DNA from: Conexibacter sp.
GTDB lineage: Bacteria > Actinomycetota > Thermoleophilia > Solirubrobacterales > Solirubrobacteraceae
Direction of reading: 5' to 3'
Length of the DNA: 55,395 nt
Assembly (NCBI GenBank): GCA_025964325.1
Contig: JAOPZA010000091.1
Location: 1 to 55,395 of the forward strand
The notes beneath the pieces are model-generated. The model made no database searches. It had not been told where the DNA came from and was given only the letters and a program-made list of their open reading frames with translations. This document shows positions 44,662 to 53,300 of the stretch, piece by piece. A program made the position numbers and the translations under genes. The first letter of the stretch is position 1; the number at the start of each line of letters is the position of its first letter.

Positions 44662-45420
44662 GTGGCTGAGCACGGGAGCGTGACCGCGACCGCGATCCGC
44701 GCCGCCGTGCGGGGCGAGGTGCAGGGCGTCGGGTTTCGCGACGCGACGGTCCGGCGGGCGCGCGCGCTCGCGCTGACGGGATGGGTGCGCAACGGCGCGG
44801 ACGGCAGCGTGGAGGTTCACGCCGAGGGTCCCGAGCCGGCGGTCGACGCGCTCGTCGCCTTCCTGCACGACGGGCCGCAGCCGGCACGAGTCACGGCGGT
44901 CGCGATCGAACGGGTCGGGATCGAGGGCCACGAGCAGTTCGCGATCCGGGGTCTCAGCGCCGGGGTCTTCGTCGTCCAGGAGCACGTGGCGACCGCGCAC
45001 CATTTCGACCTGCGCCTGGAGGTCGACGGGGTCATGCGCTCGTGGGCGATCCCGAAGGGGCCCTCGCTCGACCCGGCGGTCAAGCGCCTGGCCGTCGAGG
45101 TCGACGATCACGAGACGGCGCACAACACGTTCGAGGGGGCGCTCGGAGCAGGCCGCGTGATCGTCTGGGATCACGGGACGTACGAGCAAGGCGGACGCGT
45201 TGCCTGGCCGGAGGCGCTGAGCCGCGGCCATGCGGTCTTCGTCCTCCATGGCGAGAAGCTGCACGGCGGCTTCGCCCTGCAGCGCACCCGAGCCGGACCG
45301 AAGGCGCAGTGGCTGCTGATCAAGCGCCGCGACGAGCAGGCGCGCCCCGGCTCGGACGTCGTGGCCGAGCACCCGCGCTCGGTTCTCAGCGGCCGCACAA
45401 TCGACGAGATCCACGCATGA
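44662..45420 (+). CDS. Acylphosphatase-LigD 3'-phosphoesterase fusion protein
   Basis: Two-domain protein of about 252 residues from GTG 44662 (ATG 44584 also in frame). The N-terminal ~80 residues are an acylphosphatase with VRGEVQGVGFRDATVRRA and GWVRNGADGSVEVHAEG, keeping the catalytic Arg and Asn. The C-terminal ~150 residues match the 3'-phosphoesterase module of bacterial LigD: FVVQEHVATAHHFDLRLEVDG with the metal-binding His/His/Asp and Arg, WAIPKGPSLDP, then VDDHETAHNTFEG, and VIVWDHGTYE. The second motif has His where LigD has Tyr (DHPxxY). LigD PE domains remove 3'-phosphate and ribonucleotide ends at DNA breaks. No Ku or LigD lies nearby. I do not know this fusion from literature. 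Confidence 0.75.
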   Translation: MAEHGSVTATAIRAAVRGEVQGVGFRDATVRRARALALTGWVRNGADGSVEVHAEGPEPAVDALVAFLHDGPQPARVTAVAIERVGIEGHEQFAIRGLSAGVFVVQEHVATAHHFDLRLEVDGVMRSWAIPKGPSLDPAVKRLAVEVDDHETAHNTFEGALGAGRVIVWDHGTYEQGGRVAWPEALSRGHAVFVLHGEKLHGGFALQRTRAGPKAQWLLIKRRDEQARPGSDVVAEHPRSVLSGRTIDEIHA

Positions 45421-45452
45421 GTCGCGGGCGAGGATCGGTCACGTTCGGTTCA

Positions 45453-45496
45453 GGTGACGTTGCAACCATTGGACGTCGTGCTGGTTGACGTTCACC
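45453..45496. repeat. Imperfect inverted repeat between fusion gene and GT-C gene
   Basis: GGTGACGTTGCAACCA at 45453-45468 is a near-complement of TGGTTGACGTTCACC at 45482-45496. It lies 33 bp after the preceding stop and 47 bp before the next start, so it could be a terminator or operator. The rest of the gap (45421-45542) shows nothing. Confidence 0.4.
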
Positions 45497-45542
45497 CGTC
45501 GTCGCTGCCCGCGAGGATCTCGAGCGGCGGGTCGGCGCGAGG

Positions 45543-46868
45543 GTGAGCCCCGCGACGGCACGGACGGCGGTTGCGACCGTTGGCGGGGCCGTCGCGAGGC
45601 TCGTGCGCCAACGTCCCGCGCTCGTGTCGCTGGCGCCGTTGCTGCCGTTGTGGCTCGCGGTCAGCCTGCTGCGCAGCGGCGGGCCGGGCGCTGTCGGGGA
45701 CGAGCAGTCGTTCCTGCGCTACGCCGACAACCTGCTCCACGGCACCTTTGCGACCCCGGGCACCGGGGACGCGACGCAGTTCCTGTGGCACGGCCCCGGC
45801 CTGCCGGCGCTGCTGGCGCCGTTCGTCGCGCTGCACGCGTCGTTGCCGCTGATGCGGCTGCTGGGTCCGCTGCTGCTGTTCCTCGCGATCGTCCTCTTCT
45901 ACCGGCTTCTGCGGATGCGGCTCTCGCACGGATGGGCCCTGGCCGGCGCCTGGCTGCTCGGGTTCTACGTCCCGTTCGGCGAGATCGTCGGGCCGTTGCA
46001 CAAGGAGCCGCTCGCGCTGCTGCTGCTGGTCGCCGCGCTGCTCGGCACCGCCCGCTACGTCGAGCACGGACGCGTCGGTCAGCTCGCCCTCGCCGGGCTC
46101 TCGCTCGCGGGGTTGGCGATGACGCGGCTGGAGTACGGCTGGGTGATCCTGGCGCTGCTCGGCCTCGCGGCGCTCTGGACGGCCGCGACCCGCGGGATCG
46201 TCCCGCGCCGGGCGCTGTCGATCTGCGCCGTCGCGCTCGCCGGCTGCGTGCCGTGGCTGCTCTACACCTACTCGTTGACCGGCCACGTCCTGTACTGGGG
46301 CAACTCAGGCGGGCTGTCGCTGTACTGGATGGCGCCGCACAACGACCAGCTGGGCGCCTGGCATGCGGTCCACTCGGTCTTCTCGCAGCCCGCGCTCGCG
46401 CCGTTTCGCCCGTTCTTCAACCACGTCGAGACGCTCTCGCCGCTGCAGCGCGATCTCGCGTTCGACCACGCGGCGATCATCGCCATCGGACACAACCCCG
46501 CGGGCTACGTGCTGAACCTGCTCGCGAATGCCGCCCGCAGCTGCTTCGCGGCGCCGATCTCGAGCCAGGTCCCGATCGGCGCCGTCGTGCTCGAAGCGGC
46601 GTTCACGATCCCGCTGCTGACGGGCCTGGTCCTCTGCGCGCGCGCGGCGCGGCGCGGACTGGTGCGTCTGCCACGCGAGGCAGGGCCGTTCGCCGCGTTC
46701 GGAATCGTCGGCTTGGCCGTGCATCTGCTGCCCTCCTCCGAGCCGCGAATGGTGCTGCCGCTCGTTCCGATCGCGCTGTGGCTCGTGCTGCAGACCGCGG
46801 CAGGCCAAGCGCATCGGCGGCGCGCGCTGCACAGTCGCGCCGCGCGTGGGACGCCCGCGCTCGCCTGA
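45543..46868 (+). CDS. GT-C-like membrane glycosyltransferase (ArnT/PMT type)
   Basis: Polytopic membrane protein of 441 residues from GTG 45543. It opens with a first helix and then DEQSFLRYADNLLHG, the DxxxY acidic loop typical of GT39/GT83 (PMT/ArnT) enzymes that transfer sugars from polyprenyl phosphates. HGPGLPALLAPFVALHASLP and about ten more helices follow. The C-terminus is a short Arg-rich tail. It is probably a cell-envelope glycosyltransferase, but I do not see enough of the GT-C catalytic loops to be sure. There are no glycan genes next to it. Confidence 0.65.
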   Translation: MSPATARTAVATVGGAVARLVRQRPALVSLAPLLPLWLAVSLLRSGGPGAVGDEQSFLRYADNLLHGTFATPGTGDATQFLWHGPGLPALLAPFVALHASLPLMRLLGPLLLFLAIVLFYRLLRMRLSHGWALAGAWLLGFYVPFGEIVGPLHKEPLALLLLVAALLGTARYVEHGRVGQLALAGLSLAGLAMTRLEYGWVILALLGLAALWTAATRGIVPRRALSICAVALAGCVPWLLYTYSLTGHVLYWGNSGGLSLYWMAPHNDQLGAWHAVHSVFSQPALAPFRPFFNHVETLSPLQRDLAFDHAAIIAIGHNPAGYVLNLLANAARSCFAAPISSQVPIGAVVLEAAFTIPLLTGLVLCARAARRGLVRLPREAGPFAAFGIVGLAVHLLPSSEPRMVLPLVPIALWLVLQTAAGQAHRRRALHSRAARGTPALA

Positions 46869-46894
46869 GCGGGGCGCGAAGCCCGGGGCCGCGC

Positions 46895-47794
46895 TCAGCC
46901 GTCGCGGCGGCGGAGCTCGATCCGCCCGTCGCGCTCGCGCGCCTCGAACGCCGGCTGCGGTGCGGTCGCCGGCCCACGCCGGATCGACCCGTCGCGCAGG
47001 TCGAACGTCGAGCCGTGGCAGCCGCAGACGACCTGCTCGCCGTCGACCGTACCGAGCTCGCTCAGCGAGCAGCCACGGTGCGAGCAGCGGTCGTGGATCG
47101 CGAGGAGGCGGTCGCCGTCGCGCAACAGCAGCACCGGGGTCTCGTCGACGACGACCCGCGTGGGCCGCCCCTGCGGCAGCCCGGAGGCGTCGCCGGCCGC
47201 GGTCCAGTCGCCGGGGCCCGGGTCGAAGACCGTCTGGTCGGGGCCGATCCCGCGGGCGAACGAGAGATGGCCGCCGAAGTAGCCGCCGGCGACGAGCATC
47301 GCCGCGCCGCCGAGGCCGAGCAGGGCGCCGCCACGGTGCGCGCCGCGACGGCGCGCGACCAGCGAGGCGGCGTAGAACGACGTCGCGCCGGTGTTCGAGA
47401 CGGCGTGGACGAGGCCGGCGCGGCGGACGCGGTCGCTGCCTCGTTCGCTGTCGGCATAGTCGTTCGCCCCCGTCAGCGCGGTCGGCGCGGCGGCGGTGAG
47501 GCCGATGCCGATCAGGCGCGCCTGGGCGCGGCCGTCCGCGTCGCCGCGGAGGACGTCGAGCAGCGTGGCGCTGAGGAACGAGCCGATGACGACGTCCGTC
47601 AACGTCGGATGGAGCGGGTGCCCCAGCCACGTGCCGCTCAGCGCGTCCTTCGACGGGCCCGGTCTCACCGCGCTCCGGATGCGCTTCGCGATCGCCTTGG
47701 CGACCGGATCGAGCACGGCGGCCGACTCGACCCGATCGATCAGCGGGCCGAAGGGCGTCGGCCGCCGGCTGCTCGTGCCTTCTGGGGCGCTCAT
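46895..47794 (-). CDS. DUF2231 membrane domain fused to a Rieske 2Fe-2S domain
   Basis: Protein of 299 residues. Residues ~50-175 form a DUF2231-type four-helix membrane domain (GTWLGHPLHPTLTDVVIGSF with two His, possibly heme or metal ligands; ALTGANDYAD). Residues ~195-290 form a Rieske ferredoxin with CSHRGCSLSE and CGCHGSTFDLRDG, the complete Cys-His/Cys-His cluster pair. It probably shuttles electrons at the membrane. It is convergent with the GT-C gene. No obvious ribosome site. Confidence 0.88.
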   Translation of the reverse strand: MSAPEGTSSRRPTPFGPLIDRVESAAVLDPVAKAIAKRIRSAVRPGPSKDALSGTWLGHPLHPTLTDVVIGSFLSATLLDVLRGDADGRAQARLIGIGLTAAAPTALTGANDYADSERGSDRVRRAGLVHAVSNTGATSFYAASLVARRRGAHRGGALLGLGGAAMLVAGGYFGGHLSFARGIGPDQTVFDPGPGDWTAAGDASGLPQGRPTRVVVDETPVLLLRDGDRLLAIHDRCSHRGCSLSELGTVDGEQVVCGCHGSTFDLRDGSIRRGPATAPQPAFEARERDGRIELRRRDG

Positions 47795-47836
47795 GGAGGA
47801 GGCGGTACCCGCGTTCGGCGCACCGTACCCGCGGGG

Positions 47837-48601
47837 TCAGTGAATCGGCGCGGTCTGGTCGGGCACGTGGAGCTCGAAGATGTGGAAGTCCTGGCGGATC
47901 ACCGGCGCGGAGACGTTGTAGACCGGAACGACGCCGATCCGGCCCTCGAAGGTGCCGGCGTGCGCGTGCCCGTGGACGACGAGCGTCGGTTCGTGCTCGA
48001 CGATCGGCGCCGCCAGCCGGTCGGTCCCGAGGAACGCCATGATCCCCTCCCCCTCGCCCACGAGCGTCTGCTCGGTCGGCGCGTAGTGGAGCAGCACGAG
48101 CCGCAGCTGGCAGAGCGAGATCTCGCGCAGCCCGCGGTCGAGCGCCTCGACGTCGCGCTGTCCCTCGCGGTAGACCTCGCGCAGCAGCGGCTCGCCGAAG
48201 TCCGGCATGTGCGACCCGGGGAAGCCGCCGACGAACCCCTTCACGCCGACGACGCCGATCTCGATCCCGCCGAGGCGGCAGACGTCCGCCTCCCGCTCGA
48301 GCACGCGGATCCCGCCGTCGCGCAGGACCCGCGTCAGCTCCTCGGCGCGATCGACGTGCCAGTCGTGGTTACCCAGCACGGCGTAGACGGGGATCTCGAG
48401 ATCGCGACACGCGTCGGCCAGCACGGCTCCCTCGCTCGGCTTCCCGTAGGTCGTGAGGTCGCCCGCCAGCAGCAGCAGGTCGGCCGCGCCGGGCAGCGCC
48501 GCGAACGCCGCGCGGATCTCCTCGCTCCGGTCCTCGCGACAGTGCACGTCGCCGGTCGTGGCGACGCGCACGACGCGCGCGGGCGACGGCGTCTCGCTCA
48601 T
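47837..48601 (-). CDS. Calcineurin-like metallophosphoesterase
   Basis: Cytosolic phosphoesterase of 254 residues with all family motifs: TTGDVHCRED, LLLAGDLTTYG, VLGNHDWH, LLHYAPT and HGHAHAGTFEG, giving the two-metal Asp/His/Asn/His ligand set. The active site looks intact. It is divergent from the nucleotidyltransferase gene. A nuclease or nucleotide phosphodiesterase role cannot be chosen from sequence. Confidence 0.9.
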   Translation of the reverse strand: MSETPSPARVVRVATTGDVHCREDRSEEIRAAFAALPGAADLLLLAGDLTTYGKPSEGAVLADACRDLEIPVYAVLGNHDWHVDRAEELTRVLRDGGIRVLEREADVCRLGGIEIGVVGVKGFVGGFPGSHMPDFGEPLLREVYREGQRDVEALDRGLREISLCQLRLVLLHYAPTEQTLVGEGEGIMAFLGTDRLAAPIVEHEPTLVVHGHAHAGTFEGRIGVVPVYNVSAPVIRQDFHIFELHVPDQTAPIH

Positions 48602-48671
48602 GGCCCTCCCCTACCCGACGGGCTGGGCAGCGCAACGGCTGGGCGCCCCCGCCGCCGGGTACCACCGCGCC

Positions 48672-49253
48672 ATGGACGACGACCGCTTCGACGGGATCGT
48701 GAAGGCCCTGCGCGTCGCAGTCCCGGCGCTTCACGAGGCCGAGGTGCCGTTCCTGCTCGGCGGCAGCACGGCCGCCTGGGCCTACGGCGGCCCGCGGCCG
48801 CTCAAGGACCTCGATCTGATGATCCGTCCAGCCGACGCCGAGCGGGCGCAGCAGGTCCTCGTGGCCGCCGGCTTTCGACCCGAGCAGCCGCCCGAGGAGT
48901 GGCTCCTGAAGGCGTGGCTCGACGACGCGCTCGTCGACCTCATCTTCGGTCCGCGCGGCGTCGCGATCACCGACGAGGTGCTCGCTCGCGGCCGCGAGCA
49001 GAGCATCTGCGCGCTGCGCGTGCGCGTGATGGCGCTCGAGGACGTCCTGACGAGCAAGCTCCTCGCCCTCGACGAGCACCAGCTCGACCTCGCCGACCTG
49101 CTGCAGATCGCGCGCGCCATCCGCGAGCAGGTCGACTGGGACGAGGTCCACCGCCGGACCGAGCAGTCGCCCTACGCGGCAGCCTTCTTGACGCTCCTCG
49201 AGCGGCTCGGAATCGCGACGTATCGCGTCCACGCGCGACCGGCCGACGCGTGA
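48672..49253 (+). CDS. Minimal nucleotidyltransferase-like protein
   Basis: Protein of 193 residues from ATG 48672. The core is GGSTAAWAYGGPRPLKDLDLMI, the GGS...DxD metal-binding motif of the nucleotidyltransferase superfamily. It is followed by RPADAERAQQVL and DLIFGPRG. The length and plan fit AbiEii/MNT-type or stand-alone nucleotidyltransferases. No HEPN or AbiEi partner lies next to it. A toxin-like or antibiotic-modifying role is possible, and so is a housekeeping one. Confidence 0.7.
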   Translation: MDDDRFDGIVKALRVAVPALHEAEVPFLLGGSTAAWAYGGPRPLKDLDLMIRPADAERAQQVLVAAGFRPEQPPEEWLLKAWLDDALVDLIFGPRGVAITDEVLARGREQSICALRVRVMALEDVLTSKLLALDEHQLDLADLLQIARAIREQVDWDEVHRRTEQSPYAAAFLTLLERLGIATYRVHARPADA

Positions 49254-49448
49254 GCGTCCGGCAGCGGGTTGGCACCGCCGGCCGCATCACCACCGAGCCG
49301 TGAAGAGAACGCCCGTGCGGTCGCGTACGTCGCGGGTGGCGTGTGGGGCCCGCGAGTTGAGGGGAGAGTGGTGCGTGCCAGCCGTGCAGCGCGATCGAGC
49401 GCGATGCACCCCGGCACCCGCCCCGTACGCATCGACCCGGAGGTACCT

Positions 49449-49604
49449 GTGATCGTTCTCGGCATCGTCCTGCTCCTCATCGGCCTGCTCGCGCACATCG
49501 GCATCCTGTGGATCATCGGCCTCGTCCTCGTCATCGTCGGCGCCGTCCTCTTCCTGCTCGGCTCGATGGATCGCGCCGTCGGCGGCCGACGCCATTACTG
49601 GTGA
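49449..49604 (+). CDS. Small two-helix membrane protein (DUF6131-like)
   Basis: Just 51 residues from GTG 49449, preceded by a strong GGAGG. The protein is VIVLGIVLLLIGLLAH followed by IGILWIIGLVLVIVGAVLFLL and a short basic tail, i.e. two membrane helices. It resembles small actinobacterial membrane proteins of the DUF6131 type. Function unknown. Confidence 0.7.
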   Translation: MIVLGIVLLLIGLLAHIGILWIIGLVLVIVGAVLFLLGSMDRAVGGRRHYW

Positions 49605-49844
49605 CGCGGGCCGCCGGCTGGCGCACGCCCGACGCGCGACGGCTGAATTGAGGCGCGTACCTTGAGAGGCCGTTAATCGAAAGGGCAGGGTCCGACGCAG
49701 GCCGCGTAGGGCATCGTCATCAGCGACGACGAGCCCCGACGTGCCCGGCGCGGGATCGACCGGATTCAAGCCCGCGCGCCGCGGGTACGCGAGTCGGGAC
49801 GCCAGCGCCGATGCGCGACTCTTGATCGCGGAAGGAGGACGAAG
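49605..49844. other. Gap upstream of the ATPase small-protein operon
   Basis: These 240 bp hold no gene. A TTGAGG ... TTAATC pair near 49650-49680 is a weak promoter candidate for the operon beginning at 49845. Confidence 0.25.
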
Positions 49845-50153
49845 GTGGGTATCGACGACGTTGCAAGCAAGGAGTCGGCCGTCGTGGCTGCGGCGACCGC
49901 GGCGGTGCTCTCGCCGCGCGTCCGCGGCGTCATCCGACGCGGCGCGGTCTACGGCGTCGCCGGTGCGATGAAGGCCGGTGACGTGGCGGCCGGCGCGGTC
50001 CGCGGCGTGGCGCGCGGATTCCAGGACGGCTCGTCGGACGCCGAGCAACCGGCGGCGGCCGAGCCTGCCCCCCCGCCGGTGCCGGTGGCCGCGACCGCCG
50101 ACAGACCGGCCCGCACCCCGCGTGCGCCACGCACCCCGAGAGCGCCGAGCTGA
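49845..50153 (+). CDS. Small helical protein in the P-type ATPase operon
   Basis: Protein of 102 residues from GTG 49845, six bases behind AAGGAGG. The N-terminal 60 residues are alanine/glycine/arginine-rich helix (VVAAATAAVLSPRVRGVIRRGAVYGVAGAMKAGDVAAG) with amphipathic or membrane-associating character. The C-terminus is a Pro/Ala-rich tail. The stop (50151-50153) overlaps the next start by one base, so it is coupled. Small proteins of this plan, such as PacL/DUF1490, accompany mycobacterial P-ATPases as metallochaperone-like partners. Here metal-binding Cys/His clusters are absent, so any analogy is positional. Confidence 0.6.
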   Translation: MGIDDVASKESAVVAAATAAVLSPRVRGVIRRGAVYGVAGAMKAGDVAAGAVRGVARGFQDGSSDAEQPAAAEPAPPPVPVAATADRPARTPRAPRTPRAPS

Positions 50154-50344
50154 TGACGACGGCAGAGGACACCACGAACAGCGGGGCCTCGGTCGAGGAG
50201 CGGGCCGAGGAGCTCGTGCAGCGCGCCACGAACGCCGCGACGCGGTTCCTGACCGTCGCCGTCGAGCGCACCCGCGAGGAGATCGAGGACATCGTCGCCG
50301 AGGCGCAGGAGCTGCGCCGCGGCGGCCGCACGCCCGGCGCGTAG
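50153..50344 (+). CDS. 63-residue helical partner protein in the ATPase operon
   Basis: Translation from ATG 50153 gives a 63-residue Glu/Arg-rich amphipathic helix (ERAEELVQRATNAATRFLTVAVERTREEIEDIVAEAQEL). It follows the preceding gene with a one-base overlap and ends 42 bp before the ATPase. Its charged coiled-coil look suggests a soluble or membrane-peripheral partner. No known family is assigned. Confidence 0.6.
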   Translation: MTTAEDTTNSGASVEERAEELVQRATNAATRFLTVAVERTREEIEDIVAEAQELRRGGRTPGA

Positions 50345-50386
50345 TCCTCGCGGGCGTGCCGAACTGCGTGGGAGCACGCTGGTGAG

Positions 50387-53300
50387 GTGAGCGTGACGGC
50401 AGCTGCCGCGATCGAGCCGCGTGTGATCCGGGCGAGCTCGGGTCGGCTGCGGATCGCGCTGGCCGGATGGAACGGCGCGGCGCCCGCGGCCGTGAACGGC
50501 GAGCTGGCCGCGATGCCGGGCGTGACGAGCGCAGAGGCGAACCCGGTCACCGGCAACGCGCTCGTCCGCTTCGACCGGGCCGCCACGAGCGTCGACGCGC
50601 TGCTCGCGGACCTGCGACGGATCAGCTGGCCGCGGACGGTGCGCCGGGGGGTCACGCGCGACTCGTCCGAGGCGCTCGTCGCGTCCCCGAGCGAGCGCGC
50701 GCCGTCGCGTGCCGGCGGGGCGCCGCGCGGGCACACGGGTCATCTCTCGCGCGCGCGGATCGCGGTGCGCGGCATCGATCGCGACCCGCAGCTGGCGCGG
50801 CGCGTCGTCGAGCGCCTCGAGCGGCGCCCGGACGTGCGGCGCGCGGTCGCGAGCACGACGACCGGCCGCGTGCTGGTCGAGTTCTGCGGCCGCGTTCCCG
50901 ACGTCCAGGACGTGCTCTCGGAGCTGTCGGTGCTCGAGCTGCCGGCGCTGCCGGACGAAGACCGACCCGCGCACCCGCTCGATCCCGCGCCGCTGATCCA
51001 GAGCACCGCACGACTGATCGGCTCGGCGCTCGGCCTCGGGCTGATCGCCGTGCGCCGCGCGGCGCATCGCCCCGGGCCGCCGATCGAGGGTCGCGCGCCC
51101 GCCGTCGCCGCGGGCGCGATCGGGATCGCCGAGGGGCTCCCGTTCGTGCGCTCGGCGTTGCGCGACGCGTTCGGGCGCGACCGCGCCCAGCTGCTGCTCG
51201 CCGGCTGCAGCATCGTGTCGCTGACGCTGTCCGGCTCGCCGCTCGGGCTCGCCGTCAACGCCGCGAGCGCGCTGCGGATGTGGACCGAGGTGCGTGCGCG
51301 GCGGGCCGCCTGGGAGGAGTACGAGCGCCGTCTCGAGGACGCCGCCCGCGGCGAGCCGGGCGCCGTCGTACGGCTCGAGGCGGGCGACCGCGTCCCGCTC
51401 CACGGGCTCGTGCTGGAGGGCGCCGGCACCGCGGTCGGCGTCGACGGGCTGCCGGACGCGATCTATCCCGGCACCGAGCTGCCGGCGGGCGCGCGCGTAC
51501 TCGGCGGCCCCTTCACGATCGAGCTCGACGACGGCCGGCCGTTCACCCCACAGCCGCGTGCGGCCCCGCCCCCGCGCTCGCCGCTCGACCGCTACATGCG
51601 GCTCGTCAGCCCGTTGTCGCTTGCCTACGCCGGTCTCACCGTCGCGCTCACGCGCTCGCTCGGCCGCGGCTTCACGGCCCTGCTGCTCGTCAACCCGCGC
51701 GCCGCCCTGATCGGCGCCGAGGCCGCGGACGCGGGCGCCTCGGCACGCGTCCTGCGCGCGGGCGTGACGGTCGTCGGGACGCGACCGGAGCGCGTCGTGC
51801 GGCGTCCCGACACGCTCGTGCTCGACGGCCCCCGCACGCTCACGGACGGCTTCGAGGCGTCGCGGATCGTGCCGCTCGCCGGCGGCGACGCGGCCGCCCT
51901 CGGCACGCTCGCCGCCGCCGTCGCCTCGGCGGCCGGATCGCCGTGGGGCGCCGCGCTGCGGGCCGGCTCGGGCACCCGCGGCCGCGACGGGCGGATCGAG
52001 CGGACGCACGCGAGCGCCGAGGTCGACGGCGTCCGCTACGAGCTCGGACCGGCCGACGCGGCGGGGCTCGACGAGCATCCGGTGGCGGCGCGGGCGCGCG
52101 AGCGCGGCGACGAGGCGCTCGTGCTGCGCGAGGCCGCGACCGGACGCGCGCTCGCGAGCGTCCACATACGCCCGCGGCTGGCGTCCGGCGTGCGCGCGCT
52201 CGTGCGCGAATGTCGCGATCGCAAGGTCGAGCTGGCGCTGCGCGAGCACGGGGAGCGACGTGCGGCGCAGGCGGTCGCGCGGCGCGCCGACATCCCGCTG
52301 GTGCTCGACGCCGACCTCGTCGAGCTCGTGCGCGAGCGCCAGCGCGCCGGCGCGCTCGTCGCCGTCCTGTCCGACGACCCGAACGCAGCGGAGGCGTTCG
52401 AGGCCTGCGACCTCGCGGTCGGGCTGACGTCGGGCCGCAGCGCGCGCTTCCCGGCGCGCGCCGACCTGCTGGCACCCGACCTCGCCGCCGTCGCCGCGAT
52501 CGTCGAGGCGGGCGCGCGGCACGACGAGAGCGTGGCGGCCGCGGTCGCGCTCTCCGCCGCCGCGAACGTCGCCGGCGCCGCCTGGGGCCTCCGGGGCCCG
52601 CCGCGGCTCGTGCGCGCCTCGCATGCCACCTACATCGGCGCCCTCGCCGCGATCGGCGTGGGCTGGGTGCGGCTGCGCGGCGGTGGTCGCTCGCGGTCGC
52701 TGACCGCGCGGCTCGTCGATCCGCGACCGGAGCGCTGGGGACGACAGACGCCGGCGGAGGTGCTGGCCGCCGTGCGCAGCCGTCCCGCGGGACTGACCGA
52801 GCGCGAGGTTGAGCAGCGCCGCGGGCGCCGCGCGCTGGGGCGCGAGCGCAACGTGCTCGTCGCGGCCGCGCTCGACCAGATCCGCTCGCCGCTGACGGGC
52901 ATCCTGGCGGCGGGGGCGGGTCTCTCGCTCGCGCTCGGCGAGGTCGGCGACGTCGCGATGATCGCGGCCGTGATCGCCGCCAACGCGGCGGTGGGAGCGT
53001 GGCAGGAACGCCAGGCGGGGAAGGCCGCGGAGACGCTCCAGCGCATGGGCGCCGTGACCGCGCGGGTCGTGCGCGACGGCGAGGTCGTGACGGTTCCCGC
53101 CGAGGACGTCGTGCGCGGCGACGTGCTCGTGCTCGCTTCGGGCGACGGCGTGGTCGCCGACGCGCGTCTGCTCGAGGCCGACGGGCTCGAGGCCGACGAG
53201 GCGGCGCTGACGGGCGAGTCGCTGCCGGTCGCGAAGTTCGTCGACGACGGTCCCGACGCGGCGCGCGTCGTGCTCGAAGGCAGCGACGTGACGGTCGGCG

